In this document: piece by piece, positions 53,301-64,000 of the stretch
Layout: every line of letters starts with the position of its first letter
Position numbering within the stretch: the first letter of the stretch is position 1
Assembly: GCA_030141605.1 (NCBI GenBank)
Contig: JAQGDQ010000097.1
Coordinates: 361,001-425,000, forward strand
Direction: 5' to 3'
Source of the DNA: Tubiluchus corallicola
Lineage: Eukaryota; Priapulida; Priapulimorpha; Priapulimorphida; Tubiluchidae
DNA: 64,000 bases
Notes under the pieces: model-generated
What the model saw: only the letters and a program-made list of their open reading frames with translations
Databases searched by the model: none
What the model was told of the DNA's origin: nothing
Translations under genes and position numbers: made by a program

Positions 53301-56300
53301 ATGTAATAATTATGTAATAGGCCAAGTTGAAAGCTCTTAAAATACTGTTAATTGTTAGTTATTTTGTTAGACTACAGTGCAGAAATGAAAATTGCTAGAT
53401 ATTGTTTTTCTACTTTTATCTAATCATTAGTTATCAATTGCTAACAGGAAAGTTACTGATAGGAAAGTTGGCCATTTTTCCAGTTTTGATATTAAACATA
53501 CCATGTTAAGACAGAATCACATTAAAGTCAGCTATTACTAATTTGTTTTCTTTCAAATTAGCAAAGTATAGACAGAAATTATCCAAAGACTCTGTCACGT
53601 TATAAGCCGGAAGTCTTGTTAGGTCCCACAAAAGGATATCAATCAGAAATTCGCTAGCAAAATTTGCTTTTAGACTTAGTTTATAAAGTACTGCAGAATT
53701 GAAAATTATTTGCACATAGATGTTGTGGTAATGTTTTGCTGACAGCACTTCCTTGAATTTTTGGATGCTGTGTTTTTTTTTCAAATTTTCGCACATAAAA
53801 TAGTTGTTTTCATGAGCGCGCTAGCTATCGTGAAATGAATGTTTAGTGCAAATTTAAACAAGATCAAGTCGTTTTAGTAAATGCATTATACTAAATGGAT
53901 GGTAATCCTCCAAGATTTGTCACATTAGGCATTTGATTTGATTTAGTTTTGATTTAACTCTTTATTTCGAACCAAGTTCATAGAATACATAACATACAAT
54001 AATTACAAGACATACAATAATTATAACTATAAAGCATTGAGAGGACATACGCCTAACTTTGGCTAACACAGATATCTTCACTGATATTGAGTCTCATTGT
54101 AGAGGTTTGGCCTTCATAAAAAGCTAGTTTCCAGTTCCAGGCACAATCATTTGCCTTTAGTAATAGGCCTTACTACTGAGTGTAAAACTACAATTATGAA
54201 TCTGATATAATCTCACTGTTATAGTCGCCATGATTAAACCTAACAGCGAAGCCCCAACTTTTGTAGGTTTGAAGTACTGTTATAGTCACAATGATTAAAT
54301 CTAACAGTGAAACACCTTTTGTAGGTTTGTAAATGGTGCTGTTTATTACGGCCTCACGTTTGCAGCAGGAGACCTAGGAAGCAATATTTATGCCAGTGAG
54401 TCACTGTCTGCAGTTGTCGAGATACCAGCTTATATTGTGGTTCTGGCAGTTGTAAACAGGTAAATGTCAGACTGTTGGTTTTACTGTTAGCAATTTGTTA
54501 TTTAACAGTAAGCATGTTTGCTGTTTTGTATGCTTTTTATTTCTCGAATTTCTACACACGACATTTTCAACGTGAGTGGTAGTAGAGTAGATACTCGCTT
54601 CGAGATTTCTCATTTAGCAATTCATTTTAACAATAACACTTTTGACATGCTTTTATTTAACGCGACAATAGCTAATTTTTTGTTTTAAACGGATGCCTAT
54701 TGTCTTGGTTTTGTTTGTTATTTGGGAGTATTTATACAGAATCTTTTACCTATACTAACTGAAATAATGTGTCTGTGTTGCTGTAAATGACTCCAAATGG
54801 GCTGTCCATACATTAACATAAAAAATCTGTTTGAAAACATTAAAAACAAAGTTGGACAGCCCTGACACCACTTACACATGCTTTTATATGTGTTTCAGAA
54901 TCGGAAGGAAAAAGCCGCTGTGTGCCTTCATGATTGTTGGCGGTTTAGGTTGTTTAACAATACTAGCTTTACCTCATGAAGGTCAGTTCATTTCTATTTC
55001 AAATAGTATTTCTTGTAGCTTTAACTCAGCAGTAAGTTTGTAATGCATTTTTATTTTTATGAGCCGCATGCATGCGACTGAGAGCACCCCCCTCCCCAAT
55101 TATAAAGCCAACTTCGCTCACGCCAAAATTTTTAGCAACACAAAATGTTCATATTTGCCTAGACATGTATATATTAATGGATCTTGTTATAATGCTAAAT
55201 TCACCTAATGCCAACTTTTTTGTAGGGCTAAAGTAGGTGGTATAAAGAAGTTTTACTGTACTTGGTAAAGTTGTTTTTTCTCACAAATGTAGCTATTGGA
55301 TGTTTTTCAACGATATTTTGTAGGATTATAGCATAAAACTTTTTGTATACAGATGAAATCTTATTACGCCATGCAAAACTTAGTAATTATATTTTTCTGT
55401 TAGATTGTTTATAGATTTGGAGTTGTAACAATATCACTGGACATTTTCTTGATTAATCAATATTAATTAAGCTTTGAGAAGCCATAGTATGAGGAATGTG
55501 GTATAGCAAATGATTTTGTAATATACAGTGTGTATGCTGCAAGATGTCTATGATAAGATAGCTGAATTAATGTAAGTTTTCGAAAATTCTGTCATTTCAG
55601 TTCACTTGTTTGGTCGTGTAGATATAGAGATGATACGAACAGTATGTGCTCTGATAGGAAAACTTGGAATTTCAGCATCTTTTAACATAATTTACATCCA
55701 TTCTGCCGAGCTATATCCAACTACAGTAAGGTAAGTCGTATTTGTAATTAAAGAGGAAGAAAAACGAGAAATTTTAAAGCATGTCCGAAAAAACATGAAA
55801 GCCTAAGGCATTACTAATCAGTTAGGTATAACTGTATACCAAGGGTTATGATTAAATAAAAATATGTTTAGACAAAAAGACTGTCAATACAAACTTGTAT
55901 TACTTACACTGGCCTGCTTAAAAGATACATTTTAGGCTGCCAGGCCATAGAAACTCATGCTTCATGCCTCACGCTTCATACTTCATACTTCATGCTTCAT
56001 GCTTCACGGCCCACTGGGCCATAGGGGCTCATGCTCTCACGCTTCACACACGAGTCTGCGTTGCGCATTCAAAATGGAATCATCTGACGAGGAAGATTTC
56101 TTGATTTTGTTGTGTCTCAGAAGAAGGAAGCGAAAGAGACGGAGAATATGGTGCCGGGAGCATTTTTTGCTCAGAGAATCCAGAGGAGAATTTCAGCGGA
56201 CATTTCAACACCTCGTGGACAATCCTGATGAAGAACTATTTCATAATTATACAAGGATGTCGTACAAGACTTACAGTACATTAAAGTCCCTCGTGCTAGG

Positions 56301-59300
56301 ACATCTGAAGCCACGCCATTCAAATTGGAGGAGGCCAATCGAAGCAGAACAAAAGCTCATCATAACTCTCAGGTGGTAATTACTAGTCAAAGTATGTTTG
56401 TCAGATAAGCATGCACTGACATGACCACATAAAAAAGTAGATCTAAACACCCCCCCCCCCCGATAAAAAAGAAAGGCCACACAAAAATTCCAAAATGTTT
56501 TTGAAGGGTAAAATTTAATTATTTTATGTTTTTCAGATATACTGACATGACCATATAATAAAAACAAAAACCGAAAAACGAAAGTGAAAAATTTGAAAAG
56601 GTTTAGGTCACAATGTCCCGTTCTAACTCTGATCGTGAAATGAATAGTCCTCAGGACCATGAGCAGTCAAAAAACGCTCTGATATCCAGTCTGCCCCCGG
56701 ACTCACGTCTCGAAAAAGTGAACATGTTCACTTCTAGCTTCACGCGTGAGTCGTGAAGCTTGAAGTGTGAGGCGTGAGCGGAGGTCTATGGCGCACCGCA
56801 AATAAGATTACGTTTGTTCATTTTTCCACTCACGCGTTTAGACGTGAAGTATGAACGTGAGGCATGAAGCGTGAGTTTCTATGGCCTGGCAGCCTAACTG
56901 AAAAATTAAGATTTTAGAATGTTCGCATCAACTGGTAAAACAGTACTGCCTCACTATTCTAGAGTGCATCAAAAATGCCACTGGCTTACCAAGAGACATT
57001 ATTAATCTTATTGACAAGTTAAATTAATTTTTACTTTCGCTTAGATGGTGAAGTGCGTGCAACAGTTGCTCTGATTATTTTTATAACTTTCTGTAGTACT
57101 ATTTAAACTTGCTTCAATTTCTTAATTAACGATTGACCGTTAAAATAGCTGCACCCAACTGTCAGTGCAGGAGTTTAAATCTGCAAGTTTTATACAGCAA
57201 TAATACTAAAACTCTCTGTGCAGTTCAACAGCATGTGAGACAAGCTTTGGCTTTTAGCTTTATGTAAAAATTCTGTTTTCTGTTTTTTAATCGCTTTTGC
57301 CTAGCTATGGTAGTTTTCTGTCTGAATGGATCAGTGTTGATAAGGGTAATATGCAATAACATGAGTTTTTTTTTGTGTGCCTGTTTTATGATAAAAGTTA
57401 CTATATTAAACTGTATGATATTTTCAGGAATGCTGGTATGGGTTTGTGTGCTGTAGGCTCAAGACTTGGTGGTGTACTTTGTCCATACGTAGGCCTCTTA
57501 GTAAGTCATATTTTACCTGCTTGTTATAAAGGTAGAATAGTGAACTTTACAGGAAAGACAAATCTCATATACAGTAGTCACCGCTTAATAGACTCAATCA
57601 CTTAATTGACTCAAAAAAGCCTGGAATGGGCTGCTTCTATTCAAATATACATAGAAACTATCTGTAATTGACTCAAATAACTTCGCTTAATTGACTCAAT
57701 ATTTTTCCTTCACGTGCTTAAAATAAGACATTTGTATGTGCCCAAACAGCCTTTCCTACTTTTGTGTCATCTTCACTCCCCTTTTGAGCATTATATACGT
57801 ATCATGTTAAGTACCGTTTTGTTTGTAAACAGGTACGTTTATCATGCGCTAATACGCTAGCGTGTAGTCTTGCTTTGAATCTGTTACCCGCTCGCCCACT
57901 GCAATTAACCTCGTTACTCAAAGAATTTCTGGAAGCTAAACGTTTAATAACTTGTCTAGCGGTTTCCTTTTGATGCTCTAGTTGCAAATCACACTTTCCA
58001 GGTTAATGAGTTAACAGTCAAAGATGCAGGTATAGTAATCAGCTAGTATTCCTTGTGACTTACAAGAGTAAACATCGTACAGCAAATAAGAGCAATGTAA
58101 GTGAGCAGATGATTCAGAACTGTTCATTACTTATTCACTTATATAAATTAATATTTTAAATTTTTTTCTAATTTTTAACTGCACAAAAGAATTTTGGCAT
58201 TACATCGTTTCTAAAATTCATTAAAAACCTTTGCAGTACATAGTAAGCTGATGACTCACACTTCTCTATACCTGTAATACTACACCCATCAGTTAACAGG
58301 TTCAATCGGTTAATTACACGTCGATCCCAAAGTGAGTCTATTAAGCGGCGACTACTGTACTTAATTCATTTAAAACAATATCGTACTGAAAGTTGTGTGT
58401 TATATACCATTGCAAGTTCATTGCATGAAGGTACATTTTCATTGCCAAACGTTAGTTTGTGCAGTATCATCAGTGTTTCTTCCTCTTATGTGAAGTTTTT
58501 TCAAAATGAAATGACTAAATGTTTGAAGTCATGCTAAAGCTATGGCTTCTACTACTGAAGTAATAGCAGCTGTAATCACGCAAATTTGAGTTACACAGCA
58601 TTATTGCAATTTAGGTTACAACAGTATGATGATAGCTACTATTGCTTCAAAGTTTCACTGTGGTGTAACAGATTTCACAAAAGTAACATTCAAGCTAAGT
58701 AAACAAGCAAGTTCTTCAAGTCTTGACACCTATGGTTACAGCTTATAGCTTTAACTCCTTAGCTGATTTAAGGCTTGGTTAAGTAGCACACTATGATTTT
58801 ATTTGTACTGCTATTATTTTTTAATTAATCTTTTCAGGGTAAATACATACCAAACAGCCAATTTATAGTGTTTGGTTTTCTATCGTTTACATCTGGGTTG
58901 TTGAACATGCTACTACCTGAAACTGTAAACACTACTCTGCCAGGTATGGTAATGTAATAAATTTATGGTAAATTTCTGTTAACAAAAGTATCTTTTAAGA
59001 AAGATATCCAAAAGTAATTACCATCTTTGTCACAAAATAGAAATTTGCTATCTCTAGCCTTACGTAATTTTTCAGGGTTGTTTTGTCCAATAATCTTACT
59101 GTTAGTGATAGTAGTAATACCAAAGTGTGATACATGCACTATGCTACTTGTAGCCTTGATAAAGGGAAAGTATCAAACACATTTGTACACTAGCAGTAGT
59201 CGAGATAGCAAATCTGCTATGACGTGACATTGGTTTGGGGATAGACTCGTTTCCCAGAAAAATTTTTTCCCAAACAGAAAACTTCGCAGCACACTTTCTT

Positions 59301-60473
59301 ACCAGAAAAATTTACTTCCCAGAACCACCAGAAAATAAAATTCACAGAAAATCTAATAATTCCTTTTTAAAGCACAGTTGGATGATGCGAAATGAAAAGT
59401 AGTTTATTTTAACTATGTGTAAGAAAGTAGATTTGTAACGTTAGAACGATTATATAGTGAATCATAGTGATCTTTGCATATATGCAATAGTGAGTAAACA
59501 CAGCGTGTGATTGGCTAAAAAGTGAAGCAATGTCGACCCTGGCAACTGATTAGTTGGGTGATTGCTTAGGAATCTCACTGTAGAAGCTCCTTTCTTTGTT
59601 ATGCCGAATTATTTCCTTGATTCAGGGACGACGTACATGCATATGACTGTGACTGTGAAAACATAAAAAACAATGTGTTGCAATGTGCAGGAAAAATATC
59701 AACAATGAGTTAAGTGCGCTAAAAATATGGCACATTGTGACAGTCTGGTATACGCGATACATTGTGCCATTTTCAATGATTCTGATAGTGCTCTTAGTTA
59801 AAGTGCTGTAAATTAGAAGTAGAGAGAGAAAGGTGGACAGATCTGGGGAGTACAGGGATAGAAAAAGGAGAGAAAAAGACTGGAGACAGGGTAGGGAGGG
59901 AGAGATTGGAAGAGAGGATAAGGAGGGAGAAAAGGAGAGGCAAGCAGAAAAAAAGGAAGGCTTTATCCTACTAAAATAGCCCATATTGCAACTAAAAACA
60001 CAACCACAATTTTTCTGGGAAATATTTTTTCCGTGAAAAGTTTTCTGGTAAGCACTTTTCTCGGAAACGTACCTAAACCATTGGTTTGATAACTGCAGCC
60101 TATACTGAAATATGCCGCTGTAAATAGGAAAGATGTTGAGTTGATTACAAAAATGGTTGCTTTGTCAACTTTTTTGTTTTTAAAGTCTAGCTGCACCAGC
60201 TAATATTCACAGTACTATTTGAAAATTATTTTTTAATCAGTTACATGACATCATTGAAAAATGACATTCATTATCTTTGCAGAAAGTATTCAAGATTTGG
60301 GAACGATTCAGAAAGGGACATATGAGCAAGTAAATCAGGAACTTGACAATCCTGCCAGAGTTCATATGATAGAAGAAGTCATAGCGATGGGTGAAAAGGA
60401 GTTAAGTAGTGAAAACGATGAAGACGATATTATCTATGACTCTAAATTGTCAGAAAGACAGCCCATTATTTGA
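50373..60473 (+). CDS. SLC22: SLC22-family organic ion transporter (MFS), complete, 10 exons
   Basis: Twelve-span plasma-membrane carrier of organic cations, anions or zwitterions such as carnitine; the substrate cannot be read here. Exons: 50373-50720, 51470-51791, 52596-52701, 53078-53287, 54325-54459, 54899-54981, 55601-55730, 57428-57500, 58838-58943 and 60283-60473. Phases agree and give 567 aa. TM1 (about residues 20-42) is followed by the large extracellular loop with Cys residues and N-glycosylation sites (NSS, NNT, NDS). Then come the family motif WDLVCDSAW (117-125), the MFS signature [21 protein letters not shown] (263-269) and [14 protein letters not shown] (from 437). The cytosolic tail is acidic and ends in ERQPII, a possible sorting signal. 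A TTTTTTTAG acceptor-like site just upstream (near 50314) suggests a spliced 5' leader. Introns 4, 6, 7, 8 and 9 each carry a transposon remnant. Confidence 0.94.
53935..54065 (-). mobile_element. Probable LINE 3' end remnant
   Basis: TTTGATTTGATTTAGTTTTG followed by TTTATTTCGAACC, in SLC22 intron 4, resembles a minus-strand LINE tail with a GATTT-type repeat. No coding sequence is recognisable. Confidence 0.35.
55180..55260 (-). mobile_element. pogo/Tigger-like terminal fragment, second copy
   Basis: On the minus strand it begins TACAGTAAAACTTCTTTATA and follows 15096-15180 closely. It lies in SLC22 intron 6. The opposite end may be the weakly similar AATTATAAAGCCAACTTCGC near 55098. Confidence 0.6.
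55819..55878. repeat. Dispersed repeat, copy 2
   Basis: CAGTTAGGTATAACTGTATA followed by AAATAAAAATATGTTTAGAC matches 7807-7877. It lies in SLC22 intron 7, just left of the Harbinger element. Confidence 0.5.
55935..56894 (+). mobile_element. PIF/Harbinger element, internally deleted
   Basis: 960 bp in SLC22 intron 7. Termini GGCTGCCAGGCCATAGAAAC and GTTTCTATGGCCTGGCAGCC are perfect inverted repeats, extended by imperfect subterminal TTCATGC/CTCACGC iterations. TTA and TAA flank it, close to the TWA target of the superfamily. It encodes only the N-terminal part of a transposase. Confidence 0.88.
56074..56379 (+). pseudogene. N-terminal exon of a Harbinger transposase
   Basis: 101 codons starting MESSDEEDF, with a basic cluster KRKRRR, then [24 protein letters not shown] and [16 protein letters not shown]. 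This is the layout of the region just before the DDE domain in PIF/Harbinger (HARBI1-like) transposases. The DDE catalytic domain is missing. The frame stops right after LRW, where a possible donor (AG-GTGGTA) occurs, so this may be the first exon left after deletion of the rest. Confidence 0.8.
57572..58357. mobile_element. pogo-like MITE with TA flanks
   Basis: 786 bp in SLC22 intron 8. CAGTAGTCACCGCTTAATAG at the left and its inverted counterpart CTATTAAGCGGCGACTACTG at the right differ at one position. TA lies on each side. The subterminal TTAATTGACTCA word is repeated. A 61-codon minus-strand frame inside is not recognisable as transposase. Confidence 0.83.
59231..60090. mobile_element. 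Foldback-like element around a purine tract
   Basis: In SLC22 intron 9. The left arm has GTTTCCCAGAAAAATTTTTT and repeated CCAGAAAA words. The right arm (60009-60090) is its imperfect inverted counterpart. Outer ends GGTTTGGGGATAGACTCG and, inverted, GGTTTAGGTACG align with a small gap. The centre includes the GA-rich tract at 59815-59965. Confidence 0.6.
59815..59965. repeat. Purine-rich (GA) tract
   Basis: About 150 bp almost free of pyrimidines on the plus strand. It could adopt triplex-type structure. Minus-strand Ser/Leu/Pro frames here are composition artefacts. Confidence 0.8.
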
Positions 60474-62483
60474 TGCCTGTTGTTGACATAACTCTTTAGT
60501 GATGCAACGTAGAAAACATGTTTTAATCACAACTGTTTTGACTTACAGGTTGGCGCAGGTCTATGAAATTCTATATGACTTTACTACAGTATTTTGCATT
60601 TTATTGGCATAGCTATAATTGAAAAGAAAGTGCTATGCAATTATTTTCAGTTTTACAAAAAAAAATGTAAACTCAGATTGTTAAGTCTTTTCTCTGTAAA
60701 ATAATTTTCTAAGAGTGCTAGATTAGAACCACCTATGCACATGTGCCTAAACAATTCATTAACAGACTTTTATGTTGCAACTAATAATTATCTTTTATGC
60801 AAGCTTGCCAGCTCAAGTGCTGCTACCTCAGTCAAAGGTACAACCCATACGGGATTTTGTTAGTGTGCTTATGGCATTTCTTACTGGTACAGGTTGTCGT
60901 TTTATTTTGCATCAGTTTATATTAACTGCCATATTACTACCACGTGATTAATCTAAACAAAGGATAAATGGTACTCCAGCTCTTGTTAATTTATTTGTAA
61001 TTTAGTCACAATTGCTGCACAAAGCTATTTATTGCATATTATGTGGAAGTTTAAAATGTTGTGTTGCATCATCTATTGCTAAGAAAAATGAAACATAAGA
61101 AGGTGGTCTTTTGCATGGCATGTCACTGGGTACTCAAAAAGTATGGAATGTCTGGTTTCTTGGTGTGAGATAATCTTGTATATTTAAACTTGTAAAGAGC
61201 ACACTGTAGCATGAATGTGATAAGTGCAGTATAATAAATAATTCAGCCAGCATCATAACATGCACACTGCACATGCTGTGATGTGCGCACACACACAACT
61301 ATACTAAGCTGTGATGTAATATAGTAACTGGGGAAACCCTGCAACTTTAAAAAATAAGCAAACATCAGATGTTTGAAAGTAATTTATTGTTTTATTTTCT
61401 AACAAAAATATTATGTTGTTATAGAAATAATATTTTTTGTGTACAATGTGTAATATATGAAAAGTTTCAACTTTCGGTAATATTACCACTCTCTGTATTA
61501 TTTGAATGTACGCTACATGACAGGGGACCAGATACTATTGCTATTTTTTGATGAAAAATATAAAAAACTTTTATGTAGAATTTAGATTCACTGATCATTG
61601 CTTTATTTACATACAAATCCTTTTTCACTTTGATGGAAGTCCGGTGAACACAAGCTCTATTATCGAAAGAAAATTTTACTCATGTATGGCATCTGGTAAT
61701 GAAACAAAACTCTGTTTCATGATCAACTATCAAATAAAATGATCACTTTCAACAGTCAGTCCCGCACTACATTGAGCACGTCTGATGCTTAAAATGATAC
61801 AGTTCATTTTTGAACTGTAATAATAATTGTTGTGGAGTTTTGTTAGAGTCTACAGGCAGTCAGTAATGAGAATATGTGATAGTAAAATGCTGGAAAATAT
61901 CCAAACTAATTGTACGATACCAGGTTTAGTGTACTTCAAATAATTTATGCAGACTTTCGCACACCTAAATTATACACAATATTAAATTTTCATACTGTAT
62001 TGCAGTGAGAGAGAGGGGGGGGCTGAGACAGGCTTATCGAAGCTTGTGATCTGGCATGAGATTTAAATATGTACAAGATGTTAAAAAGTGATATCTTACT
62101 GCCATCTTGCAAAAATAGCAGAACTAATAAATACTTTTGGCACTCTGTAAGTTGGAATCAGGCATTTTATCACAGGACCTACCATTACGTTGATGATTGT
62201 AGGAGAACACAGAAATCCTCCAAGATGCAGAGGCCCCCTATAATAGCTATATAGAGATAATAGCTAGAGGCAGTAAAGTAGAATGAATCTCTTCCTGGCA
62301 AGCCACCCATTCATCTACAGCACTGTTTGCTGCTTCAAGTCACCCATTCATCTACAGCACTGTTTGCTGCTTAACTGTCATACACATTATGACCACTCAG
62401 TCGTCTCTACACCCTCCATGGTGGAGGCTTTACTTTTCAATATATACATATGACTATTAACAAATACTAAAGCACATTGTAAA
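60474..62483. other. Convergent 3' region of SLC22 and NUP54
   Basis: Contains the SLC22 3' UTR, with a possible polyadenylation signal AATAAA at 61233, and the NUP54 3' UTR at the right. A 32-bp segment starting CACCCATTCATCTACAGCAC is tandemly duplicated (62304-62335 and 62341-62372). No further gene is seen. Confidence 0.55.
62304..62372. repeat. Tandem duplication, 37-bp period
   Basis: Two identical 32-bp copies separated by 5 bp, downstream of the NUP54 stop codon and probably in its 3' UTR. Confidence 0.9.
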
Positions 62484-64000
62484 TTATCTTTTGTAGCTTT
62501 GCAGAGCAGTGGCTTGCAAATCTTGCTGCATGATGGCCAAATCTTTTACGTCATCTTTGAGTATAGATATCAGGTGAGCTATTCCATCTTGTTCTTTCTT
62601 TAAATGCTGAAAAAGATGTGTGTGGAATACTTCTATTGCAGTCTTTCTACACAAAACCCATAGACTAGGACCCCTGTGATACATCAGTACTAAAAAATGT
62701 TGATGTGACTGAAGTACGTTACAATGACATTCGGAACTACCAATATGACTGCAGTATCAAAATCTAAGTATGCAAGTTTTTCACTGTAATATAACTTGAC
62801 ATTAATGCGCAAGAATCTGAGTAAAATATGGAAAATGCAATTTTAGATTTCCCAAGCAAGAGTAAATAAAAGTGCAATTAACAGGCTTGCATGGCAGTTC
62901 AATTTCAGTCATTATTATAAAAGCATAATCAAACACAGCCTAGCTGAAAAACGACACAAATTTGGTATTAAATCTCAAAGCTGTTTCCTACTATCATAAT
63001 CGTTCATTTTTCAAGTGATCGATAAACCCAAAATCAAAATGGAAATGTTTGCAACATAACCATTAATAGTTTTAGATTTTCATACTTGTCCTTAATCAAT
63101 AAGCACAATTTCTTAACCACCGTTTATTTTAAACAGCCTGGTTCAATGTTTGGGGTTACTTTACACCCCATATTGTGAATTTGAAAGTTTAACGTGACTG
63201 GTTCCTCAGTGTCACAATATCATAAAACCACACGAGAATTTAAGAAGAATGTGACCAAGTTTTTGAATGAGTTTTAGGACCTTCCAGTTGTTTCTATCTC
63301 AGAAAGTGTGACATCAAGCTAGTTATTGTGCAGAATGAAGTGTTTGCTCACTTACTATTATCCTAGACAATAAAGCACACAGTGTCTTGTCTGCTGCATT
63401 GTTTTGCAATTGGTAGTTATTTTCATCACAAAACCTGATGGACATTGCAACAAAAAAGTGCAATTTATAATGCATACCTGCAGTTATTGTAAACTGGGAT
63501 GCGACATTTCTTACTTTAACCCTAAATGCATGTGCCAAGAGTTTTTTACAATAATTTTTAAATGTTTGCCAATTTTTACCTGTTTAATTTCCTGTTGTAA
63601 TGTTTCGTCAATATTGTATCTGTCTTCCCAACGAGTGTCACCAGTTTGATTTTGCATCCTCATTTGTGACATCAATTCATTCAAACGCCCCTGTCAGTAC
63701 GGAAAATCTCGGTAAGGATGGGCTAATAAAAAAGCTACACTGATCTATGTAAATTAGAATAACATAGCTGAAGAAGGCACAAAAACTAGTGAACTAGTTA
63801 TGCGCAACTTTTCCTTAGGGAGTTAAATCTAAAATGAAATATAAAACCACAGTTTAACAGAAATGGATTTTAGCTAACAATCTACAGTTAATTATATTAG
63901 TACAATACCTTAAATTGTGTTGGTGCATTCAGTTCACTTTGAATGGCTTCCAGATGAACTCGTAACTGTTCCTCGTCAATCTGTATAGCATAACCTTGTT
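62484..64000 (-). CDS. NUP54: Nucleoporin 54, C-terminal part (last 3 exons; continues past the right edge)
   Basis: Component of the central-channel NUP62-NUP58-NUP54 complex of the nuclear pore. Exons: 64000-63909 (cut by the edge), 63690-63580 and 62606-62484, in phase. The encoded C-terminus is the conserved coiled-coil region. GYAIQIDEEQLRVHLEAIQ and LNAPTQFKGRLNELMSQ match vertebrate NUP54 almost word for word, followed by RYNIDETLQQEIKQHLKKEQ and HLISILKDDVKDL. The protein ends 18 residues after that segment at a TAA, near the usual C-terminus. The FG-repeat half lies to the right of the window. Transcribed toward SLC22, tail to tail. Confidence 0.95.

Noticed and set aside
59622-59984. 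Ser/Leu/Pro-rich minus-strand frame
   Set aside because: Created by the purine tract in a transposon remnant.

Overview
The window is nuclear DNA from an intron-rich, AT-rich animal genome. Seven protein-coding loci can be assembled from GT-AG exons whose phases agree. They are deeply conserved metazoan families: phospholipase C gamma, a beta-secretase, a BTB-kelch protein, selenoprotein L, SDE2, an SLC22 transporter and nucleoporin 54. SelL is known from aquatic organisms, so an aquatic invertebrate is likely. The exact phylum cannot be read from this sequence; a tunicate is only one candidate.

Layout, left to right. PLCG (minus strand) supplies its first seven coding exons, 11362 down to 148, and runs off the left edge before its catalytic core. 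A 4.3 kb intergenic stretch with a terminal-inverted-repeat element follows. Then come a complete nine-exon BACE-type gene (minus, 23568..15676; 508 aa) and a complete BTB-BACK-kelch gene (minus, about 33480..25345) with a roughly 486-residue charged insertion. A single-exon SelL gene (plus, 34800..35753) has two in-frame TGA codons spaced as a UxxU motif and a SECIS-like hairpin in its 3' UTR. A 5.6 kb gene-poor stretch is followed by an intronless SDE2 (minus, 42240..41467) and 8 kb holding LINE and MITE relics. Finally there is a complete ten-exon SLC22 transporter (plus, 50373..60473; 567 aa), convergent with the last three exons of NUP54 (minus, 64000..62484).

The genes do not form an obvious pathway; this is an ordinary mixed-function animal neighbourhood. 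The accessory content is mostly mobile DNA in introns and intergenic spaces. It includes a deleted PIF/Harbinger element, a hAT-type MITE with a nearly perfect 8-bp target duplication, pogo/Tigger-like ends, two related TA-flanked elements and a short MITE family in three copies. There are also two LINE relics, a hairpin element with TTAA at both ends, and microsatellites. The most striking biology is the two-selenocysteine SelL gene, which a standard gene finder would split into two genes or truncate.
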